The notes under the pieces are model-generated. The model did no database searches. It saw nothing but the letters and a program-made list of their open reading frames with translations, and was not told the DNA's origin. The translations under genes were made by a program, and so were the position numbers. Of a stretch of 64,000 bases of DNA, positions 24,775-35,681 are shown one piece after another. Numbering within the stretch: position 1 is the stretch's first letter; each line of letters starts with the position of its first letter. The stretch comes from Pratylenchus scribneri (taxonomy: Eukaryota > Nematoda > Chromadorea > Rhabditida > Pratylenchidae). The stretch spans positions 2,914,001 to 2,978,000 of the forward strand of contig JAQSEB010000082.1 of assembly GCA_030063045.1 (NCBI GenBank), given 5' to 3'.

Positions 24775-25545
24775 GATCAGCAGATGAGAATGATTAAAGA
24801 AGGATCGATTTTGAGGAGAAATTGAAGGAATCAAACTGATGGCCAGGGAAAAAATCAGCTGTTTTTGGAGAAGACAATGTTTATTATTGAGAAAAAAATA
24901 ATAAATATTGAGTTTTTATTACAATTATAAATGGCCAGATAATTATTTCGATTTATTTTATTGTCCAAATATTATGATTTAAGATAACTACAATATATTT
25001 TGTATCCATTTTTTAGTAAAATTTGATATTTCTAATCCAAAGCATTTAAAATGTATTTTGCGAATGGACCACAAATAAAAGATCAAGAATTTATTTAGTC
25101 TTTAGTCAAATTGTTGCTGAAAATGATTAAAATCACGTGAAAAACGTAAAGTGATTAAAACAAAAAAGATCAAAAATATTATTCCTGACAATTGCTGTTA
25201 GCAGAAATAATGACAGGACAGTTGTGCTTATAGAGAATAAAGAACAAAGAAGGCAACAAAAATGATCTATTTCAAGAAGGTCACAGTTTAGAATGGAAAA
25301 TTGATGGAAGGAAGAAAATATTTTTGCAGAAGTGAAACCACAAAAAAAATAAAAAATATTATTAATATTCATTATTGGCTTTTTTTTTTTGTTTATTTCT
25401 AGACATATAATAACCTCTTCATTATTCTTTCTTCTAATAATTAATTATGCCAAAAAATTTAATGAAAAAAACAGACGTATAATATTTCTATGATGGAGGA
25501 ATGACCTCAAACCACATTACTGATTTAAGCACATAGAATAGTAAT

Positions 25546-25770
25546 ATGAATGATGGATTGGAATTTTGTCTGGGCAGATTCACAAAGAATCTTCAGCGGG
25601 TGATTGAGAATAGTGCGCGTGATTATTTAGGTGAAAATTATGCTTTTGACTCCCGTGTCCCGTCTTTTTACGAGAGAATTTGCACTGATTGGACTGCTAC
25701 TGGACGGACTATGCATATTGATGCCATGAAGAGTATGAGGAATGAGTCTGTTTTGGGTGGAATGAGTTGA
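25546..25770 (+). CDS. Unrecognised short ORF
   Basis: A 74-codon ORF with a reasonably mixed composition (FCLGRFTKNLQRVIENSARD, YLGENYAFDSRVPSFYERIC). No domain is recognised and no partner exon is clear. The sequence after it (25770-26100) is unusually rich in TTGG/GGTTG runs. It might be an exon of the unit interrupted at 26266, but this is only a guess. Confidence 0.2.
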   Translation: MNDGLEFCLGRFTKNLQRVIENSARDYLGENYAFDSRVPSFYERICTDWTATGRTMHIDAMKSMRNESVLGGMS

Positions 25771-26106
25771 TTTAGAAGATTGGTTGTGGTTGATTGTTGG
25801 TTGGTTGGTCGACTGCAGTTTTGGTTGGGTTGACCAATTCGCGGGTTACTTTGAGACGGCGAATGACGAATGAAGGAGAATAATGGAAGAATTGGGGGTT
25901 TCGTTTGGTTTGCTGCAATCATCGGGCGGTGGTTTCATCCTTTCATTGATAAATGCGGAAGAGGAGAATGAATGGGTGGTTGGGTGGAATGCGGACTGCA
26001 GCGAGTTTATTAGTGGGTTTGGATTAATCAGCGGCAGTAGCAGAATTTGGAAGGAAATTAGAAGGATAGATTAAGATGGGGATAATGGGGTGGGGATGAA
26101 GCCGAT

Positions 26107-26266
26107 TTGGATAGAGGAATGATCAGTACGATCAAATCAAAATTGACTTATTTTATTAATAGCACATCGCTATATGTCTGGATGGAAAAAACGGATCATG
26201 GAATGCTGCTTTTATCCTCAATCACCCTCCCAGACATAAATTATTTAAAATCATTCGGTTTTCACG
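26107..26266 (+). pseudogene. Possible ORF interrupted by the left arm of the inverted duplication
   Basis: The reading frame from 26107 (LPDINYLKSFGFH at its end) meets the left-arm boundary at 26266 in the first base of a codon. Deleting the arm would join it in frame to the ORF that resumes at 30590 (KIMMADERPYDIALSFIQF) and ends at 30831. No family is recognised, and one third of random junctions would be in frame, so the link is weak. Beyond 26266 the frame only reads antisense through the peroxidase fragment. Confidence 0.25.
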
Positions 26267-26323
26267 AAGACATGAACAGACAATGGCCAAAAGGAAAAGT
26301 GGTCGACATTTTGAAGAGAACAT
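26267..26323 (-). pseudogene. Truncated 5' end of secreted glutathione peroxidase gene
   Basis: Reverse complement of 39488-39544. It carries only the start codon and the first 19 codons (the signal peptide part, [15 protein letters not shown]) of the intact gene on the right arm. The rest is missing, replaced by unrelated sequence. The promoter of this copy is included in the arm (26324 onward), so a short non-functional transcript is possible. Confidence 0.9.
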
Positions 26324-26692
26324 TTTTGGATGTTTTTGAATTATTTTTAATTATATTAAAAAATGATGATGAGTTAATTCTGTCCCAAATCCAATCGAGT
26401 TTATATTCGACAATTATTAGTAATAAACAATTTTGAAGTGTAATAATATTTTAAATTCCAAAGTGTAATATTTTTCATTTTTTAGTAAACCGGAACAAAT
26501 ATGAAATTAGTTAAATTACTAAAGGGCAAATAAACAAAATTTTAATGTTTTTTTCTGTCTCATTTACTAAATCATCAATCAAATTTTTATTTTTATTACT
26601 AATAAAATTCTCTATAAAATGAGTCCTAAAAGGAAATAATAAATATCCAAATTAAGAATTAAAAAATTCATTAAGTTTTCTTAAAATTAAAA

Positions 26693-27517
26693 ATGAACAA
26701 AACAATTTCCTTCTGCCTTTTTTCCCTTGCATTAATTGGTCAAATCATTGCCGACTCCGATGATAAGAATATTATTTGCCGACAAGGTAAAAAAAAATTA
26801 TAAAATATTTTAGAATTTCAAAAATGATATTTTTATTTTAGCAAAAGATCAAGGCGACAAAGATTGTCAAAATCCAAATGGCGGTTCATTTTTCTATTTC
26901 GACACAATCACCTTCCACTGCCAGCCATTCGCCTATTCCGGCTGCTCAGGAAATGAAAATCGTTTTGCCTCGTTGGAGGAATGCAAAGCGAATTGTGGCA
27001 AAATTAAACAAATCCCAAAACCGAATCCAAAGATTTTGGCAGTTCGTAAGGAATTCATTACATTTTCATTAATTATATACCAATTCCCTCTTTCAGCCAA
27101 ATGCGAAGATGGCATTCGGGCAGCCGTTGATCCGGAAGCCAGGGTATTGAATTGTTCCACAGGTGATGCATGCCCGGATGGATATAAATGTGCTGGCGAA
27201 CTTTGCTGCCCCAGTTCCAAAGGTAAAATATAATTTTTAATATTTATATTTATTATTCCATTAATTTCAGCCACCGTTTGTGAGGTTGAATATGACACTG
27301 GTCGATACCAGGCGGCCATCCCAAAACATTCTCCCGTAAGATTGAAGAGCAAATAATATTTAATAAAATTCCAATATTTTAGCTCTACTATTATGACAAT
27401 TCCATCGACAATTGCAAAATATTCAGCTATTTGGGTGCATTGGGCAATGCAAACAATTTTGGCACCTACAATGAATGCATGAATTATTGCAGTAGAAGAA
27501 GGAATGCCAGAGAATAA
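26693..27517 (+). CDS. Secreted Kunitz/lustrin-type protein (left-arm copy)
   Basis: Five exons (26693-26786, 26842-27045, 27097-27222, 27271-27335, 27383-27517) give 207 aa. A signal peptide (MNKTISFCLFSLALIGQIIA) is followed by a full Kunitz/BPTI domain with six cysteines (from CRQAKDQGDKDC to ECKANC, with GCSGNENRF). Next comes a lustrin-type Cys-rich segment (CSTGDACPDGYKCAGELCC), then a second, altered Kunitz domain (CEVEYDTGRY ... CKIFSYLGALGNANNF ... ECMNYC). Known: Kunitz domains often inhibit serine proteases, and multi-domain Kunitz/lustrin proteins are common in nematode secretions and cuticle. Inferred: extracellular role. It is identical to the copy at 38294-39118. Confidence 0.9.
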
Positions 27518-27972
27518 AATGGAATTTTGCTGATTGATTAAAATCTAATGAATCATAAAAAATGTCATCTTTTTTGTGATATATAAACTTGTAATTTCGA
27601 ATTATATAAATTTTAAATTCCATTTATATTTTAAACGAAATTATAAATTGGTTATTTTTCTTATAGAATGATAGATTTTTGGGAATTAATCGGAAGTACA
27701 TTTTTTGACTAAAAACCATTGTGAAACATGTATTATATATATTTAGTGTAGTTAAAAATGTTTTTCAAAAATTTGAGGAAAAATTACCTTTTCTACCTCC
27801 AAATTCACCATAAAATCAGGTAGATGACAAATAATATCATTTGTTCCATTAAAATATATCATTTATGAAAATTTCAGATAGATTTATTATTAATTCAATT
27901 GATTCATTTTCATTTTTTTTCATCATTAATATTCATTTATGTTCATTTACTCCCAGTAATAGCAAAATACAA
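27518..27972. other. Intergenic spacer inside left arm
   Basis: AT-rich DNA between the convergent 3' ends of the Kunitz/lustrin gene and the Cys-rich secreted gene. It matches the right arm exactly where compared. I see no gene or element in it. Confidence 0.6.
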
Positions 27973-29094
27973 TCAATTGCATGCAGCTCCATCTTCATAG
28001 TATTGAGCACAGTAGATCTGAAGTGAGATAATTGGAAATTATACATTTTAAGTGGCTAAAATTTTAAATAAAATTAAGAAGTTGATCATTTTTGTTTTTA
28101 ATAAATAATTTCATTATATAATTTTCTATGAGAAGCATTTAGATGTTTGAATGACCAATGCTTTTAATATTCTTTTTCATTTTTTTTTATTTTCTTTGTA
28201 TATTGTAAATATCAATCCAAAATATTATTTGTTTATCCAAAATCAAAATTCCATATTTTTGGATACAAAATCCATATTTTTGGATATTAAATTTAAAATT
28301 TTTGCTGTCCACACTATGTATGTTCTATATAATCACTAATCAGTGTAATGAAATTTGTAACAATAGAATAGATTGTTTTTTGACCAAAGTTCTATAGGAG
28401 GATCTTTTATCCAATGGATTGACGAAAAATTGTTTTAATTAGGAAAACAATGAAGATCATTTAATAATATTTTCTTCATACCACTTTGGCATCATTTGTC
28501 GCCCAACTGTAGTCATCCTCATGGCAACTGTCAATGAATTTTGACCATTTCGACTTGGATGTGAATCGGCAACATGGCGAATTTGGACCGGTTTTCCATT
28601 TAAAATATTTGCCGCCAGCTCGTTTACAATGAGTGTATCTGTGGAAAATAATAGCTAATCAAGCGAAATTAGGGAAAATTTATTAATAATTAGAAAAAAT
28701 TTTTGTCTAGTTATTAATGAAAATTTGCTTCATTCTGATGGGAAAAATATGAAAAATTGTGAAATAATAAAAAAAAAAATTACGTGTGTCTGTTGAAGTC
28801 AGGACAACCAATGCTTTCCAAAATGCACATCACTTCTCTTTTCCAAATAGCTTTGAATGCAACTGCCGTAAAATTTCCGTCATCATCTTCCTCATCAACG
28901 ACTTCTTCATCGCCATCATAATCATCATATGGCGTTGATGGTGAAAGAGTGGTGGTGGAATTTGTTGGTGAAGGTACATCCGGGCCAACATCCAGGCCAT
29001 CACCCTCAAATCCGTTCTGCTGTGCATTTAAGCCGATAATGGAAAAGCACAATGGTATGAAAAACAAAAGTAGAAATTGTAAAATATGACGCAT
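27973..29094 (-). CDS. Cys-rich secreted protein of unknown function (left-arm copy)
   Basis: Three exons on the minus strand (29094-28784, 28638-28482, 28017-27973) give 170 aa. A signal peptide (MRHILQFLLLFFIPLCFS) is followed by an acidic, Ser/Thr-rich linker (YDDYDGDEEVVDEEDDDG). The C-terminal half carries cysteines in the order C..C, HCKRAGGKYFKWK, SPCC, DSCHEDDYSW, YCAQYYEDGAAC. No known domain is recognised; the paired cysteines suggest a disulfide-bonded extracellular fold. It is identical to 36717-37838. The second intron is about 460 bp. Confidence 0.75.
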
Positions 29095-30129
29095 TTTTCT
29101 GGGTTCAATGAATATAATTTATTTGTACAAAAAAGGGTATAACTCCCATTATCGGATGTTAGGATATTGATGAAGTCGTAAAAAATTTCCTAATTAACCT
29201 ATGGATGAAAGTTGTTTGGAGATGGAAACCATATTTGTAAAATATTCGAATAGAATAAATGGTGGCGAATTTGGGATTACAATGGGAATTTATAGCAAAA
29301 CGAATTTACATTTGGGCCTACTAAATTTTTCTCCAAAATTTAGCGGCATAGCACACATTGTGACATGTGGCGTTTTAATTTAAATACAGTTGTAAATCTG
29401 CTGGACAAACAGAACAAAATTCATGCCCGATAGAAAAATGGATACACTCAAATTTTATTGGGCCAAAGGTTACAAAAAGAATATTTGTTGGCAAAAAAAT
29501 ATTTGCATTTTGACAAATACAATAAAATTAATCCTAACAGCAGAATTTACCAAATATATTTATTGGTCAGCAGGGCCAAAGGTTGCTGAAATCAAATTTT
29601 ATTTTAGGTTGTTTAAAATTATGGCAAATAGGCAAATTATTTGAGTACTGCGTACTTTGAGCATTTTATTTGGTAACAAATGTAAAAAATGCTTAAAACC
29701 ATGTAAAATGGATTTTTTAAGCATTTAATTATGATTCTCTGCAATAAAATAAGGTACTTTTGAATTAAAATTCGTCCAAACTTTGAAAAATTTTTTCTCA
29801 AAAATCATCTATTGATGTAAATCAAACCTTCTCTCTAGTAAATAAAAAAGCCATTTTTAGATTGATTTACTCATTTCTCTCACTTGTTGTCTATAATTCG
29901 CTGTGCTCAAAGATTCTTGACACTTAAAATTATAAAATGCCATTAATCCGTTTATTTAGTAACCTTGGGCTATTAATAAGGGATTTAATATAACGGTAGT
30001 CCAATTTTTTCTTTTATCATCATTATATTAAAATATATATAATTTAGTAATCAAAGTATCATCAAAAATATTTTATTTAATTACATAAAACTTAACAAAT
30101 AAATAATTTATTTAAATTAAATTATAAAT
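29095..30129. other. Intergenic region inside left arm
   Basis: AT-rich DNA between the Cys-rich secreted gene and the DUOX maturation factor fragment. Short ORFs at 29201-29383 and 29423-29644 are mirrored in the right arm but have no recognisable features. The promoter of the Cys-rich gene should lie near 29095-29300. Confidence 0.5.
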
Positions 30130-30589
30130 TCATATAACAAATGAAGAGACAGATGAAATGCAAACATTCAATGATAAATCATCAAAATTTTCATTATTTT
30201 CCACAACACTAATTGGCCAATTGAATTTCCAATCTGGCACAAATATTCTCTTCATTGGCCTTTGTTCTGTTTCTTTTCCTTCTGCCGTCCATCTTTTTTT
30301 ATTAAATTCTTCAAAATAATCCGCCTCATTCGAATCTAATTTCAACGAGAAAAACGGCTCCAATTGAATTCCAAATTTTTTCATTACCCAAAATGAAAAA
30401 CCAATGAAAACATTGAGAAAACCTTAAAAGAAAATATTTCAAAATATTAAAAATTTTAGTCCAAACCAATTGCCAAAATTGCATAAAAGCAAATTGATGG
30501 ATGAATTCCAGTAAGGAATTTAATTCTCGAATTGTTGGCCGGAAAATTGAGGAAATAAATCAAATTGGAAAGAAGCATGCATAAACCAC
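30130..30589 (-). pseudogene. 3' fragment of DUOX maturation factor-like gene
   Basis: Reverse complement of 35222-35681. It holds the second half of exon 4 and all of the last exon (MKKFGIQLEPFFSLK, DWKFNWPISVV). Exons 1-3 and the start of exon 4 are absent: the sequence changes abruptly at 30590. No alternative start exon is apparent, so this is probably a dead fragment. Confidence 0.9.
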
Positions 30590-30831
30590 TAATAATAAAA
30601 ATAATGATGGCTGATGAACGCCCCTATGATATTGCCTTAAGCTTTATTCAATTTTGTAATTTTTGGTATTTGTTAATTTTAGCCCAATGTTTGCCCATCC
30701 AACAAAATGTGTCTGTGTCCTGGGCATCAATTATTTCACATCTAGGGACAAATATCCATCCATTGTACCTTAAAGTCCTATTCATTTTTATTGATTTTAT
30801 GGCCATAAAATATTTCCCTGTAAAGCTCTAA
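30590..30831 (+). pseudogene. Possible downstream half of interrupted ORF
   Basis: An open frame continues from the left-arm boundary to a TAA at 30829-30831 (KIMMADERPYDIALSFIQF, PIQQNVSVSWASIISHLG). It would be in frame with 26107-26266 if the left arm were removed. It is hydrophobic in places, with no domain recognised. Confidence 0.2.
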
Positions 30832-30880
30832 AATAAAACTAATGATAGCTTTATATGTCAATTATTAGTTATTAAATTCC

Positions 30881-32724
30881 ATGTCGAATATGAAAATGAA
30901 TGTTAGAATTTGTCAAATTTGTGGTTCATCAAATGCATTTTTCAATTATGGCGCAATTTCATGCCGTGCTTGTGGCGCATTTTTTCGGTAATTTCAAAAT
31001 TAATTTAAAATTATTTATTTATTTTAGAAGATTTGTGCTGTTGGGTAAAATTTACAAATGCATTTGCCAAAATGGTAATAAAACCATAATCTTATTTAAT
31101 TAATTAAATTTATTTAAATTTGCAGAAGGTTTTGAAATTGATAAAAATATGTTAATCACAATTGGATGCAAATATTGTCGATTGAAAAAATGCATTGAAA
31201 AAGGAATGAAAAAAGAAAGTAATAAAATGGAACTAAATAAAAATAATAATATAAAATGTGGATTGGGTAAATTCGGGGAAAATTATTTTTATAATTTTTG
31301 GGCATTTTTAACCCCTTTTTGAATTTTGAGTAAATTGTTTTACATAATTATTAATAAAAATAAATTCCACTCAGTGGTTCGAGCTACCAATTTACAAAAT
31401 TTCCACCGAGAACGTCGACAATTTATGGATGAGAAAAAAGGTTTTTTGATCAAAAATATTTTTTAATTTATTAAATCCTAGATAAATTGGCAATTTCACC
31501 AATTTTTAATTCGGATCAAATTAAAAGCATTGGTGCCAATGATTATTTGGAAGTTTTCAAATTAATTTTTTTAAAAATTAAAATTAAAATTTTCAGAATT
31601 TTCACCTCAAACAAATTGTTGAAACTCCAAAATTAATTCAAATAATATTTGGAATTATAAACAAGGCTGTAAAGTATCGGTATTCAATAGCGCCTTTTCC
31701 GGTCGAATTTTTTCAACAATTTGACAGCTTAGAATCACTTTTAATTGCGAACCAAAATAATTTATTTGAAAATTCAAATCAGAAAAAGGTAAAAATAATA
31801 TATTAAAAATTTTCCATTATTTTATATATTTATATTTAATATAATAGTGAATTTTCAAAATATTTCCCAAAAAATATTAATTAATTTTTCAAGGTTAATA
31901 ATCAAATTCCTCAAAATTCAATGTATGTTGAGGAAAAGGAAATTCAAAAAAATGGAATATTTTCTGATATTATGCCAGTGATGTTTACGGAATTATATAT
32001 TTTTGCGAATATAGCGAGGGCAATACCAAATTTTAGAGAACTCCAATTTGATGATCAAGTTATAAAAAAATAATTGAAAATATTTTTCAACATTATTTTT
32101 AAAGGTAACTTTACTGAAAAATTCGACTTTAGCTACTTTATTGTTGAATGGATATTTCTTTTCGGCTAAAAAACGGTCTGAAACGATGACTCGTTTTGAC
32201 GGAAAGTGTCTTTATTCAATGTTTGTCAATCATTATTCGGACCAAATGTAAACAAATATTATTCATTATTATTTTTAAATAATTTTAATAGTTTATTGAA
32301 TGCAGCCAGAAAAATATTCCATTTACCAATTCGGGAATTTATGCACATTGATTTGACCAATGATGAATTTGCATTGCTTTTTCCATTGCTTTTATTCAAT
32401 TCCGGTGTTAAACAATTTTAAATTAAATATTAAATTATTTTATGAATTTTTCCCGCAGCCGTTCCGGATCTTACACAAAATGGACAAGAAATTCTAAAGG
32501 GGCTAGAGGAAAAATATGGGAAAATGTTGCTTGGCCTTCAACAACGACAATTTGGGGAGAATGCCGGCGCATTGAGATATATGGAAACACTTCGACTTCT
32601 TTGGTCCACAATTCGACTGGTACAAAAACATCACGAAATTGCTGAATATATTGACACATTTTATGAACCTGGACGATTTAAACAATTGGTGCCTAAGGCT
32701 ATTTCTCCATTGATGAAGAATTAA
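30881..32724 (+). CDS. Divergent nuclear hormone receptor (nematode NHR)
   Basis: About ten exons can be joined from the start at 30881 to TAA at 32722-32724. The N terminus is a C4 zinc-finger DNA-binding domain: CQICGSSNAFFNYGAISCRA with CGAFFRR (first finger, C-x2-C-x13-C-x2-C), then CKYCRLKKCIEKGM (second finger). The ligand-binding domain follows, with VTLLKNSTLATLLLNGYFF, the helix 8-9 pattern LDLTNDEFALLFPLLLFN (here IDLTNDEFALL) and LRYMETLRLLWSTIRLVQK near the end. Known: this expanded nematode family regulates transcription, mostly with unknown ligands. The exon boundary near 31221-31375 has two possible donors. The gene lies in the spacer between the duplicated arms. Confidence 0.87.
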
Positions 32725-32880
32725 TAATGTAAAAATTCATTTTATTTAATTAAATATGTACTATTTGAAATTAATCAATTTTCCAATGATGATCAATGTA
32801 ATTCTAATTATTATTTTCTAAAAAATTCCATATTGATAATGATAAATGATGATGATAATACTTTGATAAAATATTTTTTA
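32725..32880. other. Short intergenic spacer
   Basis: AT-rich DNA downstream of the nuclear hormone receptor, with GATGAT-type short repeats near 32840-32860. Nothing else seen. Confidence 0.5.
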
Positions 32881-33135
32881 CCCCACTTTTTATTTTTACC
32901 CCAAAAAGTTGTATTTGAATTGATACTCATCAGCTAGTTAAATCGTTTAAAGCATATTTTCAGTTTAGTTTTAAACACTTTTATTTTGGGCCAAAACTTG
33001 ACATTTTATATACCATTCGATGCATCTCGATGAGATCTACAAATTGGTATAAGGTTTGTAAGGTCTAAAACTGTTTTCTGATTTATTAGAAGAGTCAAAA
33101 ATTACTTTTGGGGTAAAAAAAAATAAAAAATGGGG
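32881..33135. mobile_element. 255-bp MITE-like element
   Basis: The ends are inverted repeats of about 28 bp: CCCCACTTTTTATTTTTACC at 32881 and its near complement ending in AAAAAATGGGG at 33135, both continuing into CCCCAAAAAGT / ACTTTTGGGG. The interior includes the recurring motif CATTCGATGCATCTCGATGA (33013-33032). No coding capacity. A related but more decayed copy lies in the GGT gene intron near 43985-44345. Confidence 0.8.
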
Positions 33136-33211
33136 AAAAAATAAGGTTAAAGAATTGTATTCCATAATACTATAAATAATTTATTTAAATATTTAAAATA
33201 ATAAATTAATA

Positions 33212-33958
33212 TTAAATTTGTGAAAATGAATCCGTATTGAGAACAATATGGGCGATTTGCTTACAAATATTATTTGTTTTTTCTTCTGATTCCATTTTTT
33301 GACTCAAATCCTTTTCCAATCCAGCAGAAGAGGAAGAAATATTCTCTGATTGAATGGACAATGAAATTGATGAAATTGTTGGGCAAATTGACGGCCTTCT
33401 GTTGAATTTTGCCGCCCAAGATTGCAATTCAGCTGAACCCCAAATTGAGAAGAAAAAGACCGGCAGAAGTGCTACTGTCCCGGCAATCAAAAAGACAATC
33501 ATCCATTCTTGGGGTGAACCATGTTGAATAATATAATTGGAAAGCAATTTGTTGATAATGCTGAAAATGGCAACAGCACTGAATGCAATCCCACTGATCA
33601 TTCCATTATAGGCTGGGGCAATTTTCACCAAAGCAGTTTGAACTCCGGGAGTATGCAAACCTGTTCAGGGAAAATAAGAAAATATATATTTGAATAATTG
33701 CTTTTTTTAAATAGAAAAATAAATATTTACAAATTAAATTATTAATTAATTTATTTTTTTTATCAAAAAAAAATAACCAGCAAATGCAGTGGCCAAACAA
33801 AGTGTCAAAATTGCTGCACTTTCTTGTGAACTATTGAAAAATGGTACAGCCGCTGTGCAAAGGCCAAGTCCCATTGAGCCAATCCCATTGAACCATTTCA
33901 CAAAACGAGTTGAACTTGACAAATTTTGATTATTTTGAGGCTTTTTTGATGAATTCAT
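33212..33958 (-). CDS. 5'-truncated SLC17-type MFS transporter
   Basis: Two exons on the minus strand (33958-33778 and 33660-33212) give 209 aa. They match only the C-terminal part of SLC17 (sialin / vesicular anion transporter) proteins: WFNGIGSMGLGLCTAAVPFF, then GLHTPGVQTALVKIAPAYNG, FSAVAIFSIINKLLSNYIIQ and EWMIVFLIAGTVALLPVFFF. Full-length members have about 450-500 residues and 12 membrane spans; here about four remain. No coding exons for the missing half are visible in the 410 bp upstream. It is therefore a truncated gene or pseudogene, although the frame and splice sites are clean. Confidence 0.8.
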
Positions 33959-34368
33959 TTTTAATTGATAATTTCCTAATTTAATTGGATATAAATATTT
34001 AATGAATTTATTTATGAATTAAAGAATGAGGAAGTGGTTATTGTTTTTATCCAGAAAATATTAGTGAATTATTTACTAAAATAATTTAAAGTGGAATTTG
34101 TCACATTCCATTAATTTCCGCCATATTTAGTCATATTTTAATAATAATTTACTAATTTGGGTCAAAGTTATTTTTTTAAACTCTTCTCTTCCCTTTAATG
34201 CATTTGTCATTAATTTACTAAACAATAAAACAACAAACAAAAGTGTCAATTATTAATTAATTATTTACTAATAAAATAATAATTAGTCATTTTATTAGTA
34301 TTTATTAAAATATCAAAGAATCTGAGCAATCTTCAATTATTTTTTGACCAAATTCCTCAGTAAATTTC
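33959..34368. promoter_or_regulatory. Shared intergenic region between divergent genes
   Basis: A 410-bp AT-rich spacer separates the start of the SLC17 fragment (-) from the start of the DUOX maturation factor-like gene (+). It is the only possible upstream region for both. I see no specific motif beyond TTAATTAATTA-type runs. Confidence 0.4.
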
Positions 34369-35681
34369 ATGTCCATTCAAATTTTATTAATTTTTTGTGT
34401 ATTTTTATTGCCAATTTTTGCATTTCTAATTATTATTCCGGGCGTTCGACAATCAAAATTCATTTCTTCATTTGCATTTTTGACTTCAATGGCAACCGGA
34501 ATGGCAATTTTTTGTAAGTCCATTTTAAAAATGATAATATTTTTTAATAATAATTCTTATTAATAAAACTAATAATTTAGTGTGCATTCATTATCCTGGT
34601 TGGATGACTTTTGACGGCGAAATTGCTTCAAATTTCCAGGCCAATTCCCATAAATGGATTCATGCTAAATTTCAAGTTGCCATTGGCTTAAATGCCATCA
34701 ATATATCCCTTTGGAATGAGGGCATAATTGAAATTGATTCAAAAATGAACGATTCGAATAAATTAAATGAAAATTTATTCGGCTTATTGTTATTCAATGA
34801 AGAAATTGGCCAAAATGTATCCGAATCGATCAGAACAATTCATCAATTTGAACATCAACAACCTCAAATTTATAATTACAATGAATATTTCCCATTGACT
34901 AGTAAAATATTTAAAAATAAAAATAATTTTTGAAAATTAAAAATTTAGCAACTGGAATCGACATTTTGCCTTCTTTGAAATTGGGAATGCCATTTCCATT
35001 GCTTAAAATTGTGGAATATTTCGATTCGGAACGGACCGGTTTCACTTTTGGCCATCAATGCGCAATTGCCGGCTATTGGGCCTGTGTTACTCTTTGGTAA
35101 ATTTGATGAATTTTAATTTATAATTTTGTCCTTTTTTTCAGGTTTGCATTTGCCCTTTGGCTTCTTCAGATCCTCATTCTCATTTTTGTGCCCAATTATT
35201 TTGGCGCATTCACAATTTGTTGTGGTTTATGCATGCTTCTTTCCAATTTGATTTATTTCCTCAATTTTCCGGCCAACAATTCGAGAATTAAATTCCTTAC
35301 TGGAATTCATCCATCAATTTGCTTTTATGCAATTTTGGCAATTGGTTTGGACTAAAATTTTTAATATTTTGAAATATTTTCTTTTAAGGTTTTCTCAATG
35401 TTTTCATTGGTTTTTCATTTTGGGTAATGAAAAAATTTGGAATTCAATTGGAGCCGTTTTTCTCGTTGAAATTAGATTCGAATGAGGCGGATTATTTTGA
35501 AGAATTTAATAAAAAAAGATGGACGGCAGAAGGAAAAGAAACAGAACAAAGGCCAATGAAGAGAATATTTGTGCCAGATTGGAAATTCAATTGGCCAATT
35601 AGTGTTGTGGAAAATAATGAAAATTTTGATGATTTATCATTGAATGTTTGCATTTCATCTGTCTCTTCATTTGTTATATGA
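34369..35681 (+). CDS. doxa-1: Dual oxidase maturation factor-like protein (DUOXA / DOXA-1 type)
   Basis: Five exons (34369-34513, 34581-34901, 34949-35096, 35142-35344, 35389-35681) give 369 aa. The layout follows DUOXA proteins: an N-terminal TM, an extracellular loop with KFQVAIGLNAINISLWNEG and a YNYNEYF motif, then CAIAGYWACVTLWFAFALWL and several further membrane spans, ending in a polar cytoplasmic tail. Known: DUOXA proteins escort dual oxidases from the ER so that they can make hydrogen peroxide at the surface; in nematodes this supports cuticle cross-linking. The right-arm boundary (35222) falls inside exon 4, and the gene is intact across it. Orthology to doxa-1 is judged by motif resemblance only. 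Confidence 0.85.

Larger units (their letters stand above)
22795..26266. other. Long region without a recognised gene
   Basis: AT-rich DNA between the SWEET gene and the left arm of the inverted duplication. It holds several ORFs on the plus strand that I cannot assign (23548-23931, 24014-24208, 25546-25770, 25883-26074), described separately where worthwhile. A G-rich tract lies at 24746-24774. No RNA gene or clear inverted-repeat element is visible. Confidence 0.5.
26267..30589. repeat. Left arm of 4323-bp inverted duplication
   Basis: This segment is the reverse complement of 35222-39544. Every paired feature obeys x + y = 65811 with no indel, and all encoded peptides in the two arms are identical. 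Segments compared directly, coding and non-coding, showed no mismatch. Homology stops sharply at 26266/39545 and at 30590/35221. The arm contains a 5' stub of the peroxidase gene, the Kunitz/lustrin gene, the Cys-rich secreted gene and a 3' fragment of the DUOX maturation factor-like gene. Because the two edge genes are broken only here, this arm is probably the derived copy. Confidence 0.97.
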
